Below, in pieces: positions 43,041 through 54,977 of a stretch of 64,000 nt of DNA. The position numbers were made by a program, and so were the translations under genes. This DNA is from CAWGOF01 sp963824225 (GTDB lineage: Bacteria; Acidobacteriota; Polarisedimenticolia; Polarisedimenticolales; Polarisedimenticolaceae). The notes below the pieces were generated by a model that searched no databases, had not been told where the DNA came from, and worked only from the letters and a program-made list of their open reading frames with translations. Where the stretch lies: assembly GCA_963824225.1 (NCBI GenBank), contig CAWGOF010000003.1, positions 1,488,001 through 1,552,000 on the forward strand, read 5' to 3'. Every line of letters begins with the position of its first letter. Within the stretch, counting starts at the first letter, position 1.

Positions 43041-43161
43041 CGACGAGGCCCTCCTTGGACGGCGACACGCTACCATCGACCGATTCTGATTGCACCGGCC
43101 GGGGGAGACCCGGTACCTTCAGCGCACGATTCGCCACCTTCGCGGATGATCGGGGGTTTCG

Positions 43162-44553
43162 ATGTGCAACGCCCACCGGCTGATCGCTGCGACCGCTCTG
43201 ACTCTCGCTGCCGGGTGGCCCGCAGCGGCGCAGGTGCGCGTCGGCACGGAGTACCCGCTGCGCATCGATTCGCGCGGCTCGGCGGGCGTCGCGGCCGTGC
43301 CGACCGAGCGCGGCACGCGCTGGGCGATCCAGCATCCCGGTGCCACGTACATCGCGATCCACTTCGCCGAGTTCGACCTCGGTCCCGGCGACGCGATCAC
43401 GATCTCCGATACGTCGCGTGGCCAGGCGTACACGCTGACCGGCCGCGGGAAGATGGACGCCGGCACGTTCTGGGCGCAGCACATCAAGGGCGACACGGCG
43501 GTGATCGAGCTCGTCCGGCGGGGCGAGAAGCGCGGCAAGGGGTTCATCATCGACTCCTACGCCGGCGGATTCGTCGACTGGAGCGAGCCCGAGAGCGTCG
43601 AGGCGATCTGCGGGTTGAACGACAAGCGGAACGCGATCTGCTACAGCGGGACGACCGAGTACCAGAAGAGCCGAGCCGTGGCGCGCCTGCTGATCCAGGG
43701 AACGACCCTGTGTACGGGCTGGCTCGCGTCGGCGTCGAGCCATCTGGTGACGAACGAGCACTGCATCTCGAGCGCGGCGGCGGCGACGAGCACGGACTAC
43801 GAGTTCGGCGCCGAGGCGCCGACGTGCACGAGCGCGAACTGCCAGCTGTGCTGGGCCGGCACCGTGTACTCCGGCGCGACGTTCCTCCGGGACAACGCCG
43901 ACCTCGACTACGCGCTGGTGCAGATCACGAGCGGCAACCCGGCGGCGATGTTCGGGTTCCTCGAGATCGACGATCGCGCAGCGCTCGTCGGCGAGTCGAT
44001 CTACATCCCGCAGCACGCGGGCGGGCGGGCCAAGGAGCTGGGGATCGCGGACAGCTCGGCGACGGGCGGGGTGTGTCGCGTCTCGGGGACGAACGAGCCC
44101 GCGTGCACGGGCGTGACGAGCTATCGCGACGTCGGGTACTCGTGCGACACCGAGGGCGGATCGTCCGGCTCTCCCGTCGTCGCGACCTCGAGCCACAGGG
44201 TCGTCTCCCTGCACCATTGCGCGACGTGCCCGAACCGCGGCGTCCCGATCCATCTCGTGTGCGACGAGATCTGCGGGCTTCTCGGCTCGGGCGGCGGGGG
44301 GTGCCAGTCGGCTGCCGATTGCAACGACGACAACGCGTGCACGACCGACGCGTGCACGGCGACCGTGTGCTCGCACGCTCCGCGGGCCTGCAACGTCGGC
44401 GGCGCGACCGACGGGTGCTGCGGTGCCTGTGCGTGGCCGGCGGACGGCGATTGCCCGCAGCCGTGCGGCCCGGCGGGCTCGGCCTGCTCGACGAACGCGC
44501 AGTGCTGCTCGAACTCGTGCAAGGGCAAGCCGGGCTCGAAGAAGTGCAAGTAG
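43162..44553 (+). CDS. secreted trypsin-like serine protease with Cys-rich C-terminal tail
   Basis: 463 residues with a signal peptide. A beta-rich N-domain (residues 25-145) precedes a chymotrypsin-fold domain: GWLASASSHLVTNEHC with His200, DNADLDYALVQI with the Asp near 249, and CDTEGGSSGSPVVATSSHRVVSLHHC with Ser335 nucleophile. This resembles lysyl endopeptidase/trypsin-like exoenzymes. The tail (GGGGCQSAADCNDDNACTTDACTATVC and CSTNAQCCSNSCKGKPGSKKCK) is a Cys-rich module common in myxobacterial-type secreted proteins. Extracellular action is likely. Confidence 0.88.
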   Translation: MCNAHRLIAATALTLAAGWPAAAQVRVGTEYPLRIDSRGSAGVAAVPTERGTRWAIQHPGATYIAIHFAEFDLGPGDAITISDTSRGQAYTLTGRGKMDAGTFWAQHIKGDTAVIELVRRGEKRGKGFIIDSYAGGFVDWSEPESVEAICGLNDKRNAICYSGTTEYQKSRAVARLLIQGTTLCTGWLASASSHLVTNEHCISSAAAATSTDYEFGAEAPTCTSANCQLCWAGTVYSGATFLRDNADLDYALVQITSGNPAAMFGFLEIDDRAALVGESIYIPQHAGGRAKELGIADSSATGGVCRVSGTNEPACTGVTSYRDVGYSCDTEGGSSGSPVVATSSHRVVSLHHCATCPNRGVPIHLVCDEICGLLGSGGGGCQSAADCNDDNACTTDACTATVCSHAPRACNVGGATDGCCGACAWPADGDCPQPCGPAGSACSTNAQCCSNSCKGKPGSKKCK

Positions 44554-44556
44554 ACG

Positions 44557-44766
44557 TCACCCAGGCAGCGGCCGCTGCGGGATGACGATCCAGGCCACGA
44601 GGTACGCCACGATCCCGAACACGAACCCGGTGAACACGGTCGCGACGAGCCAGACCACGCGCAGGAGCACCGGATCGAGCCCCAGATAGGTGCCGAGCCC
44701 GGCGCAGATGCCGCCGAGCTTCGCGTCCTCCCGCTCGCGATAGATCCGCTTGATGTCCTCGGTCAC
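44557..44766 (-). CDS. PspC-domain small membrane protein
   Basis: 69 residues. REREDAKLGGICAGLGTYLGLDPVLLRVVWLVATVFTGFVFGIVAYLVAWIVIP is a complete PspC domain with one long or two short helices, as in the phage-shock-type envelope-stress proteins. Here it is stand-alone; no pspA is in the window. The GTG at 44766 is chosen; a longer ORF upstream is composed of repeat-encoded residues. Three copies of a 19-base repeat lie directly upstream of the start. Confidence 0.85.
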   Translation of the reverse strand: MTEDIKRIYREREDAKLGGICAGLGTYLGLDPVLLRVVWLVATVFTGFVFGIVAYLVAWIVIPQRPLPG

Positions 44767-44769
44767 GGA

Positions 44770-44826
44770 CGTCCTCCCATCCGCGGGGCGTCCTCCCGTC
44801 CGCGGGGCGTTCTCCCGTCCTGGGAT
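44770..44826. repeat. three tandem 19-base repeats in the pspC leader
   Basis: The unit CGTCCTCCCGTCCGCGGGG occurs three times (the first and last with one or a few substitutions) between the PspC start and the divergent FAD-oxidoreductase start. It could be a regulatory array or slippage-prone tract; no known binding site is recognised. Confidence 0.7.
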
Positions 44827-44895
44827 ACGACGATCCCGACCGTTCGGTTCCCGAGCCGGGTACGGCGTATCCTCGGACCGCACACCGGAGGACCG

Positions 44896-46258
44896 ATGCG
44901 CGAGATCGCCGAAGCCGTCGTCTGTGGAGCGGGGATCGCCGGTCTCGCGGCGGCGCACGAGCTGGCCGTGCGCCGCCGCCTGCGGGACGTGTGCATCGTC
45001 GACGAGCGGGCGCCCTTGACCCTCACGAGCGACAAGTCGACCGAGTGCTACCGCAACTTCTGGCCCGGACCGGGCGACGCGATGGTCGGGCTGATGAACC
45101 GCAGCATCGACGTGCTCGACGACCTGGCCCGCGAGAGCGGCAACCGGTTCCAGCTCAACCGCCGCGGGTACCTCTACGCCACGGGTGATACCGAGCGGGT
45201 CCCCGGGTTGCGGCGCTTCGCCGCGGAGCCGACGGCGCTCGGTGCGGGTCCGCTACGCGTGTACGACGGTGCGGCGACCGATCCGGACTACGTTCCCGCC
45301 CCGGCGGCGGGCTTCGACGGGCTGCCGACCGGAGCCGACCTGTTCCTCGACCCCGCGCTCGTACGCCGGCAGTTCCCGTACCTGTCGCCCGACACTGTCG
45401 CCGCGGTCCACGCGCGACGCTGCGGGTGGCTCGATGCGCAGCAGCTCGGCATGTACCTGCTCGAGCGCGCCCTCGCGCACGGCGCGCGTCTCGTTTCGGG
45501 GCGCGTCGTGGGCGTGCACACGTCAGGGGGCCGCGTGGACGAGGTCGCGGTGGACACAGCCGCCGGGCGCCGGACGATCGGGACGCACACGTTCGTCGAC
45601 GCGGCCGGTCCGTTCGTCGCGCCCGTGGCGCGGCTCCTCGGCGTCGAGCTGCCCGTGTTCTCCGAGCTGCATCTCAAGATCGCGTTCCACGATCGCCTGG
45701 GAGCGGTCCCGCGCGACGCGCCGCTCCTGATCTGGACCGACCCCGTGTGCGTGCCGTGGTCGGACGACGAGCGCGCGATGCTCGCCGAATCGGCGGACAC
45801 GGCCCGGCTGCTCGAGCCGTTCCCGGCGGGCGTGCACGCCCGGCCCGAGGGCGCGCTCGAGTCGGACTCGGTGCTCCTGCTCTGGACGTATCACACCGAG
45901 ACGGTCGAGGTCACGTTTCCGCTCCCGGCGCAGCCCGATCACGCGGAGATCGCCGTTCGCGGCATGTCGTGCATGCTCCCGGCGCTCCGCGCGTACTTCG
46001 GGCGGTTCCCCCGCGCGGTCGTCGACGGCGGGTACTACACGAAGACACGGGAGAACCGGCTGCTCGTCGGACCGCTCGCGGTCGACGGGGCCTACGTCCT
46101 GGGCGCGCTCTCGGGCTACGGGATCATGGCCGCGCTGGGCGCGGCCGAGATCCTCGGCGCGCACGTGACCGACGGAGCGCTCCCGCGCTACGCGGCCGCG
46201 TTCGCGCTCGAGCGGTACGACGATCCGGAATACCGCGCGCAGCTCGACGCGTGGGGGT

Positions 46259-46275
<17 letters not shown>
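44896..46275 (+). CDS. FAD-dependent oxidoreductase (DadA/glycine-oxidase-like)
   Basis: 459 residues. N-terminal ADP-binding motif AVVCGAGIAGLAAAHELAVR; then SDKSTECYRNFWPGPGDAMVGLMNRSIDVLDDLA, THTFVDAAGPFVAPVARLLG and a C-terminal FAD segment GAYVLGALSGYGIMAALGAAEILG. The DAO fold oxidises amines or amino acids such as D-amino acids, glycine or sarcosine to imines. The KSTECYRNFWPG block is typical of a DadA-like group of unknown substrate. GGAGG precedes the ATG. Its 3' end overlaps the convergent prolyl oligopeptidase by 17 bases. Confidence 0.87.
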
Positions 46276-48421
<2,146 letters not shown>

Positions 48422-48534
48422 CGTGCGTTCTCCCTACTCCTCAGGATCTCGCCCATCGTATCAAAGCCCCACCGCCGTGCTATGTTGGATCGTGGGACCG
48501 GCCCCCTGCGGAGGCCCGGCACGGGAGAGCGAAC

Positions 48535-48867
48535 ATGGCCGATTCGAGCAACGCGCGGGGCTCCGCTCGCGCGACCGGTCGCAAGAGCGCGCGCAAGACC
48601 GGAACCACAGCGACACCAGCGAAAGCCGCGGGCAAGACGCAGAAGGCGGCGCCCGCCAAGACCCGACTCTCGACCCAGCCCGAGCGCAAGGCGACGTCAG
48701 GCGTCGCCGCGACGCTCCCGACCGCCGAGCGGCAGCGGATGATCGCCGAAGCGGCGTACTACCTGTCGCAGCGGCGCGGCATGGCCCCGGGGAACCCGCA
48801 CCAGGACTGGCTCCAGGCCGAGGCCGAGATCGATGCGTTGCTGCTGCGACGGCTGACCGACGACTGA
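48535..48867 (+). CDS. DUF2934 small protein with Lys/Ala-rich N-terminal tail
   Basis: 110 residues. The C-terminal half is a DUF2934 domain (ERQRMIAEAAYYLSQRRGMAPGNPHQDWLQAEAEIDALLL), a short helical module of unknown function. The N-terminal 60 residues are a low-complexity Lys/Arg/Ala/Thr/Pro tail reminiscent of histone H1-like DNA-binding tails. It sits between convergent tricorn and divergent prolyl oligopeptidase genes; its stop abuts the tricorn stop. Confidence 0.85.
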   Translation: MADSSNARGSARATGRKSARKTGTTATPAKAAGKTQKAAPAKTRLSTQPERKATSGVAATLPTAERQRMIAEAAYYLSQRRGMAPGNPHQDWLQAEAEIDALLLRRLTDD

Positions 48868-51800
48868 TCAGTCGGTCCCGGGCGCCGCGTCGCGCTGCGC
48901 GCGACGTGCCACCTCCTGCTTGTACGCGTCTCGCCCGCGCGGGCGCACCGGGCCGAACCGCGGCTCGAGCGGCGGGTTCTTCTCGTGTAGCCGCAGCACC
49001 TCGGCGATCCCGCGATCGAGCTGGGCGTCGACGCCGCGCGCGAGGTCCTGCGGCAGGTTTTCGACGACGATGTCCGGATCGACGCCGTGGTTCTCGAGGT
49101 CCCAGCCGCGCTTGGGATCCCACCACGCGGCCTGGGGCTGGGTCAGGAGCCCACCGTCGACCATCGGCCGCAGCGAGTTGATCCCGACGACCCCGCCCCA
49201 CGAGCGCTTGCCGATCACCGGAGCGAGGCCCTCGAGCTGCACCGCGGCGGGGAAGATGTCGCCGTCCGATCCGGCATGCTCGTTGGTCAGGACGACGAAC
49301 GGGCCGTTGAGCGTGCGATACGGGTAGGTCGACAGGCCCCCGCCGCGCGCACGGTCGAAGCTGACGATCGGCCGGCGAAACCGCTCGAGGATCATCTGCG
49401 ACACGAAGCCGCCGCCGTTCCAGCGCATGTCGACGACCATGCCGGCCTTGTCGAGCTGCGGATAGAACCACGTGTTGAACTCGATCAGCCCGGCGGCCAT
49501 CATGTCCGGCACGTGGACGTAGCCGATCTTGCCCCCGGTCTTCTGCGCCACGTACTCGCGGTTGCGCCGCACCCAGTCGGCGTACCGCACGCCGCTCTCG
49601 CTCGGCAGCGGCTCGACGACGACGTCGCGCGCGCCGTCCGCGGTCGGCTTGTCGTTGATCGTCAGGAGCACGGGCTTGCCCGCGAGCCCCTCGAGGTGCG
49701 CGTGGAACGGCCGGTCCTCGTCGAACGGTCGATGGTTGATCGCCACGACGTACTGACCCTCGGCCACGTTGACGCCAGGCTCGAGCAACGGTGAGCGCTC
49801 GTTGTCGGCCGGCGCCCCGCGATAGATCCGCGCGATGCGGAACACCTTGCCGGCGCGGTCGAGGTCGGCACCGAGGAGCCCGGTGGGGCGCTGCGGGACC
49901 TGCGTGCCGAAGTCGCCGCCGAACACGTAGGTGTGCGACGTCGAGAGCTCGCCGATCATCTCGGCCATCAGATCGAGCAGGTCGGCGCGGGTCGACAGGC
50001 GCGGCAGGAGCGTCGCGTACTGGTCGCGCACGGCGTTCCAGTTGACCCCGCCGAGGCCGGGATCCCAGTAGAAGTCCCGCATGTGGCGCCAGCCCTCGTA
50101 GAAGATCTGCGACCACTCGCCGAGCGGCTCGACCTCGACGACGACGCCGCTCAGGTCGACGCGCGACTCGCTCAGGTCGGAGGGCGGCGGCGGACCGACC
50201 GGGACGACGTAGATCTCGCCCGGATGCTTCATGACGGCCAGCTTGTTCGCCTTGACCGACAGGTCGTAGGCCGACGTGCCCTGCAGGAACGGCTGGGCCT
50301 TCTTGCTCTCGAGCTCGAACGACATCAGGGTCGAGCGCGGCTCCCCGGGTCCGCCGAACAGCGGTCCCCAGTCGGCCATGCCCTGGAGCGGCGAGGAGAT
50401 CCAGAACACGTGGGTCTTCGTCGCCGTGAGCCCGCCGTACTGCCCGGGCCCGATCGGAAGAGCGACGACGCGATCGGCCAGGCCGTCGACGTCGATCTCG
50501 ACCGGCTTGGGCGGCTCGTCGGCCTTGTCCCTCTTGGCCTCGCCCTTCGCGTCCGTGCTGTCCTTGCCCTTCTCCTTGTCGTCGGCCTTCGCTTCCTTCG
50601 AGTCCTTTTCGTCCTTCTCGTCGGGCGGGAGGCCGGCGTTCGGAGCGAACGGATTCTTCACGTCCTTGCGCAGCAGGACCATGTAGATCTTCGTCGGCTC
50701 GATGTCGACGTTCTCGAGATCGCGGCTGCCGAGTAGTGGGTTCGTGTAGCGCGCGCTGATGAAGTACAGGTAGCGGCCGTCGGGATCCCACACGGGCGAT
50801 GCGTCGTCCGTGTCGCTCCCGGTGACCCGGTGGGTCGTCGAATCCTTCGTGTCGTAGACGTAGAGCGACGCGTAGTCGGTGCGACCGCGCTTCGTGTACG
50901 CGAGCCAGCGGCCGTCGGGGCTCCAGGCGTACTCCGTGATCGGCGCTTGCTCCGACCGATCGACCTCCTTCGCCTCACCGCCGTCGATCGCCTTGACGTA
51001 CAGCGCCTGGGTCTGGTCGGCGAAGGCCACGCGCTTGCCGTCAGGCGAGAAGGTCGGCGGGAAGTGCCAGCGCCCGGCCTTCGCGCGGAGGACCACCTGC
51101 GGCTCGCCGCGGCCCCAGGCGTCGATCGTGCGGATCTCCTCCTCGCGCGGCTCGTCGGTGACGTAGACCAGCGTCTTGCCCGTCGAGTCGAACGACGCCC
51201 AGCTCTCCCGCGCTCCGCTGCCCCGGGTCAGGGGCAGCGTGATCCCGCGCTTGACCGGGACGGAGAAGACCTCGCCGCGCGTGGTCAGTGCCAGCCGCTC
51301 GCCGTCGGGTGCGAGCTGGAACCAGGTCAGATACTGGGCCGCGTTGGGATAGCGCGAGCGGGTCAGCACCCGGTCGCTCGGCAGCTCGATCGCGAGCTTG
51401 GCCTCGCGACCGGTCCCCGGGTCGAACACGTGGATGTCGCCCGAGAGCATGAACGCGATCCGCCCGTCAGGCGCGATCGACGGGTAGCGCGCGTCCCACG
51501 TGTCGAACCGCGTGTGCTGGCGCACGTCGCTGCCGTCGGGCTTCATCGACCACAGGTTCGCCGTGCCGCCGAGGTCCGACAGGTAGTACACGCGGCCGGC
51601 GTGCCACATCGGGTAGGCGTTCATGCCGTCGAAGTCGCTGACCATCCGGAAGTCGGCGCGCTGCGGGTCGCCGATCCAGATCGACTGCGCCGTGCCGCCG
51701 CGATAGCGCTTCCACGTCCCGCCGCCGCCGGTGCGCGTGAACGCCCAGCGTCCGCCGCTCGACTCCATGTCGAGATGCGTGATCCAACCCAGGGGCAGCT

Positions 51801-52248
51801 TCTCCGCGTCGCCGCCGAGCGCCGGGACGGTGAACATCTCGGGCGACTCGTGCGGATGCTCGGCCGGGCTCGTGAACAGCACCGACTTGCCGTCGGGCGT
51901 CCAGCCGCCGACGAGCTCGGGCGCCGGGTGCCACGTCAGCCGACGCGGCTCTCCCCCGTCGGCCGAGATCACGTACACGTCGGCGTTCCCGTCGTACTGG
52001 CCAGTGAACGCGATCCACTTGCCGTCGGGCGAGAACTTGGGGGACGTCTCGCCGCCGACGTGGGTCGTGAGGCGCCGCGCCGGGCCTCCGTTGGCCGGCG
52101 CGACCCACAGGTCCGACTCGGCGACGAACACGATGCGGTCGCCGTGCAGGTCGGGATAACGCAGGTACCCCTCGGTCGAAGCGTGGGTGACCGAACCAGA
52201 TACCCCGAGCACGAGAGCGGACAGGACGACGACGCGAAGGTAGACCAT
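48868..52248 (-). CDS. tricorn-type protease (S41 family) with signal peptide
   Basis: 1126 residues. Signal peptide, then six- and seven-bladed propellers built from repeats such as SPKFSPDGKWIAFTGQYDG and AYPMWHAGRVYYLSD, a charged Lys/Asp/Glu linker (residues about 545-600, DEKDEKDSKEAKADDKEK), the C1 domain with GELSTSHTYVFGG (His), a PDZ-like region and the C2 catalytic domain: MVVDMRWNGGGFVSQ and LTNEHAGSDGDIFPAAV with the Ser-Asp nucleophile pair. These match tricorn His746/Ser965/Asp966. It degrades peptides of 6-12 residues. The ATG at 52248 begins the leader. Confidence 0.93.
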   Translation of the reverse strand: MVYLRVVVLSALVLGVSGSVTHASTEGYLRYPDLHGDRIVFVAESDLWVAPANGGPARRLTTHVGGETSPKFSPDGKWIAFTGQYDGNADVYVISADGGEPRRLTWHPAPELVGGWTPDGKSVLFTSPAEHPHESPEMFTVPALGGDAEKLPLGWITHLDMESSGGRWAFTRTGGGGTWKRYRGGTAQSIWIGDPQRADFRMVSDFDGMNAYPMWHAGRVYYLSDLGGTANLWSMKPDGSDVRQHTRFDTWDARYPSIAPDGRIAFMLSGDIHVFDPGTGREAKLAIELPSDRVLTRSRYPNAAQYLTWFQLAPDGERLALTTRGEVFSVPVKRGITLPLTRGSGARESWASFDSTGKTLVYVTDEPREEEIRTIDAWGRGEPQVVLRAKAGRWHFPPTFSPDGKRVAFADQTQALYVKAIDGGEAKEVDRSEQAPITEYAWSPDGRWLAYTKRGRTDYASLYVYDTKDSTTHRVTGSDTDDASPVWDPDGRYLYFISARYTNPLLGSRDLENVDIEPTKIYMVLLRKDVKNPFAPNAGLPPDEKDEKDSKEAKADDKEKGKDSTDAKGEAKRDKADEPPKPVEIDVDGLADRVVALPIGPGQYGGLTATKTHVFWISSPLQGMADWGPLFGGPGEPRSTLMSFELESKKAQPFLQGTSAYDLSVKANKLAVMKHPGEIYVVPVGPPPPSDLSESRVDLSGVVVEVEPLGEWSQIFYEGWRHMRDFYWDPGLGGVNWNAVRDQYATLLPRLSTRADLLDLMAEMIGELSTSHTYVFGGDFGTQVPQRPTGLLGADLDRAGKVFRIARIYRGAPADNERSPLLEPGVNVAEGQYVVAINHRPFDEDRPFHAHLEGLAGKPVLLTINDKPTADGARDVVVEPLPSESGVRYADWVRRNREYVAQKTGGKIGYVHVPDMMAAGLIEFNTWFYPQLDKAGMVVDMRWNGGGFVSQMILERFRRPIVSFDRARGGGLSTYPYRTLNGPFVVLTNEHAGSDGDIFPAAVQLEGLAPVIGKRSWGGVVGINSLRPMVDGGLLTQPQAAWWDPKRGWDLENHGVDPDIVVENLPQDLARGVDAQLDRGIAEVLRLHEKNPPLEPRFGPVRPRGRDAYKQEVARRAQRDAAPGTD

Positions 52249-52323
52249 GGAACCCCCTATGGCAGAACCCGCCCGTTCCTACGCGCGGACCGACCGAAAG
52301 TTCTGACGGGCGGGTTGCGCGGG

Positions 52324-52977
52324 TCAGCGCACGAGGAGCTGGGTCTCGGGCGGCAACGACTGGTACAGCAGCTCGGCGTCGGCGTGCTGCAGGAACACGC
52401 GGACGCGGGACGCGGCTCCGCCGCCGACCACGGCCGCGAGGTCGGTCAGCTGGCGCTGGCTGGCGCCGACGATCCGGCCGAGTAACGACGTGGGTGATCC
52501 GACCGAGCGGACCTCGAGCACGAGCGGCCCGTCGAACTTGACGAAGTACCGATCGGGCGCGGGGATCGGAGTCATCGGCTCGGGCGGCTTCAGCTCGTCC
52601 TCCGGGGTGTTGGGTTCGGGGGGCTTGATGACCGTGCGCTGATCCCGGTTCGGCGGGTCGAGCTTGCCCGCCTTCCAGATCCGCTCCCGTACTTCGTCGG
52701 GCGCGCGGCCGTTGACGAACAGCCTCTCGGGCACGCCCATGTCGAGGCGCTCGACCGGGAACTCCTCGAGCACGACGCCGTTCAGCATCAGCCGCAGGCG
52801 CGGCGTCTCGGTGTCGAGGAGCAGATAGAACGGCTTGCCCTTGGCCAGCTCGAGCTCGAGGCCGAGCGAGCGGTTCGCCGCCGCCTCGCGGCGCCAATCG
52901 GCGGGATCGGCAGGCGCAGCCTGGCTCCCACCCGTCAGGGTCAGGAGCAGCAGCACCGATCCTGCGGTCTTGCGCAT
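52324..52977 (-). CDS. secreted hypothetical protein next to L,D-transpeptidases
   Basis: 217 residues with a signal peptide (VLLLLTLTGGSQAAPAD). The middle part AKGKPFYLLLDTETPRLRLMLNGVVLEEFPVERL recalls the strand-rich start of L,D-transpeptidase domains, but no catalytic His/Cys is present. A Pro-rich linker (KPPEPNTPEDELKPPEPMTP) separates it from a second beta-rich segment. Not otherwise recognised. Seven bases separate it from the L,D-transpeptidase gene upstream, so a partner or regulator of that enzyme is plausible. Confidence 0.6.
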   Translation of the reverse strand: MRKTAGSVLLLLTLTGGSQAAPADPADWRREAAANRSLGLELELAKGKPFYLLLDTETPRLRLMLNGVVLEEFPVERLDMGVPERLFVNGRAPDEVRERIWKAGKLDPPNRDQRTVIKPPEPNTPEDELKPPEPMTPIPAPDRYFVKFDGPLVLEVRSVGSPTSLLGRIVGASQRQLTDLAAVVGGGAASRVRVFLQHADAELLYQSLPPETQLLVR

Positions 52978-52984
52978 CGTCGTC

Positions 52985-53759
52985 CTAGAAGATGTAGATC
53001 GGCGTCCCGGGCGGGGTCGCGGCGTACACCACGCGCAGGTCTTGCTTGCCCAGCCGGATGCAGCCGTGGGTCACGCTGCGCCCGAGCATGCGCTCGTACA
53101 GCGTGCCGTGAATCATGTACCCGTTGCCGAAATGCATCGCATACTCGCCGAGCACTCCGTACTCGATCCGCTCGTCGGATCGTTTGGGCAGCGGCTTGCC
53201 TTCTTCGACGAACGCCCAGTCGGGCTTCTTCCACACCGGCTTCTCGACCTTGTACAGGACCTTGAACCGGCCGCGCGGCGTGTCGAACGTCCACGTGCGC
53301 TGCTCGACCGCTCGGCTCGTTGAGAACCATGCCCGATCCGGCCGAGCACACGGCTTCGTGCACCGTCTGCTTGCCCCGCTTGAGGTACAGCCGGTTGTGC
53401 GTCTGGTTGATGACGATGTACGGGCCCCCCGGCACCTGCGCGTCGATCGCCTTGCCGAGCTTGCCGTTCTCCGTGCGCAGTCGCGCGACGTCGGCCCCGA
53501 GCTTCGCCGCGGCCGGCGGGTCGCCCGTGCGCGGCGCCGGTAAGCCGCCGTAGTCGAAGCCCGTGCCGGTGAACGCGCCGGCCAGGAGCGCCGCGAGGCC
53601 GAGCGTGACGAGGATCGGGCGGCGCCAGCGCGACAGCGGCAGCGCGATCGTCACGCGGCTGCGACGTGTTGTCGGGGCTGCAGGCCAGCCGCTCGACACC
53701 GTCGGCCCTAGTCCACCGTCAGTCGAGCCGGGTGTCATTCTCCTTGTCCTTGTCCGCAT
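52985..53759 (-). CDS. L,D-transpeptidase (YkuD family) with one frameshift
   Basis: The N-terminal frame gives a signal-anchor (WRRPILVTLGLAALLAGAFTG), a short coil and the YkuD start PYIVINQTHNRLYLKRGKQTVHEAVCSAGSG. Near 53303 the frame slips by one base; the other frame continues TWTFDTPRGRFKVLYKVEKPVWKKPDWAF and ends with HFGNGYMIHGTLYERMLG, SVTHGCIRLGKQDLRVVY, the catalytic HG...HGC-R motif intact. Both halves are well conserved, so a single-base sequence error or very recent mutation is likely. The start may be 53759, 53738 or a GTG at 53654; the first two overlap the previous gene. It forms 3-3 cross-links or anchors lipoproteins. Confidence 0.8.
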
Positions 53760-54897
53760 GGAGCGACTGGGCCACGACCGAGAACCGGCCGGTTCCCCCG
53801 TCGCTTCCGATGATCGTGACCGGGGTCCCGATATCCACTCGAGGATACAGTCGGTCGATATCGCGATTCGTCAAGGCGACGCAGCCCTTGGTCCAGTCGA
53901 AGCCCCGTCCGCCGTCGCCGTGGACCTCGATCAGTCCGCCGGGACGTGCGCTCGCCGGCACCTGCCCCGAGCGACGCGCGCGCTCGAAGCGCCGCCGGTC
54001 GTCGGAGTTCGGGTAGTCGATCTCGAGGGCGCGGTGGTACTTGCTGCGGCCGCGGTCTTTCTTGGAAATGATCCGATAGCGGCCCTCGGGCGTCGCGCCG
54101 TCGCCCGACCGGATCTTCTGCTGCAGGTGGTTGAATCCGAACTCCGCGTGGAACGTCTCGACGGCGCGGCCCCCGACGTACAGCGTGAGCCGGCGCTCGT
54201 TCTTGTTGACGACGATCGCCGCTCCGCCCGTCCGTCGCGACTGCTGGATCGTGTCTTCCTTCCAGCGGCGCCACTGCCGGAGCTGGTCGCGGTCGACGTA
54301 GCGCGCCATCATGGCGGCGACGAGATCGCGGGCCGCGCGCACGGCTCCGACCGCCCGGGTCGCGCGCTCCTGCGCCTGCTCGTACTGCTCGTCGTCCCAC
54401 AGCTCACGGGCTTCGGTCACCGCGAGCTTCGCGGTTCGGAGTGCCCGGCGGCTCGGCGGATCGATGCGGATCGCGCCTGTCAGGCTCTCGGTCGCGACGA
54501 TCGTCTCCTCGGCGCGATCGAGCGCTTCGAGCGCGGTTGCCCGCTCCGTTTCGCGGTTCGACACCGCCGCCTCGCGCGCAGCCGTGCCTGCGGCCTCGGC
54601 CGAGGCCAGGAGCGCACGCGCCTCGCGGTAGTCGCGGAACAGGAGGAACCGCACCTCGTTCCGGCGCGTCTCGAGAAGCGCCGCGTCGAGGGCGCTCGTC
54701 GCCGCCTGCCAGTCGTCGGGCGCCCAGATCATCGCCCGTGCGGCGCGTGCTGAATCGACCGCCGATCGGGCGGTCGCGCGGGCGATCTCCGGACGGCTCG
54801 TCCGGCCGGTCACGATGGGGAACAGCGCGGCGCACGTCAGCAGCACGAGGGCTCCCGCGCCGCCGTACACGAGGCCCCGACGGCCCACTGGCTTCAC
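53719..54897 (-). CDS. L,D-transpeptidase with long helical N-terminal domain
   Basis: 392 residues. N-terminal membrane anchor, then about 190 residues of Ala/Arg/Glu-rich helix (SAVDSARAARAMIWAPDDW, EALDRAEETIVATESL) resembling DUF4398-type coiled coils. The YkuD domain follows: IVVNKNERRLTLYVGGRAVETFHAEFGFN, TPEGRYRIISKKDRGRSKYH, GLIEVHGDGGRGFDWTKGCVALTN with catalytic His and Cys. It acts in the periplasm on peptidoglycan tetrapeptides. The coiled part could pair with the adjacent DUF4398 lipoprotein. The C-terminus ends KENDTRLD, encoded by a GGTGTCATTCTCC-type motif. Confidence 0.9.
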   Translation of the reverse strand: MKPVGRRGLVYGGAGALVLLTCAALFPIVTGRTSRPEIARATARSAVDSARAARAMIWAPDDWQAATSALDAALLETRRNEVRFLLFRDYREARALLASAEAAGTAAREAAVSNRETERATALEALDRAEETIVATESLTGAIRIDPPSRRALRTAKLAVTEARELWDDEQYEQAQERATRAVGAVRAARDLVAAMMARYVDRDQLRQWRRWKEDTIQQSRRTGGAAIVVNKNERRLTLYVGGRAVETFHAEFGFNHLQQKIRSGDGATPEGRYRIISKKDRGRSKYHRALEIDYPNSDDRRRFERARRSGQVPASARPGGLIEVHGDGGRGFDWTKGCVALTNRDIDRLYPRVDIGTPVTIIGSDGGTGRFSVVAQSLHADKDKENDTRLD

Positions 54898-54977
54898 ATC
54901 TTCACCCGTTCAACGAAAGGTTCCAAAGAGGATATAGCCCGAGGTCGTCGACCACGCCAGTCACGACCGGGACGGTG

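Noticed and set aside
42162..44585. Very long open frames on both strands over DUF1579, truA and the protease (up to 807 codons)
   Set aside because: They encode Arg/Ala/Gly/His-rich strings with no family match and lie opposite or out of frame to well-conserved genes; long shadow frames are expected at this G+C content.
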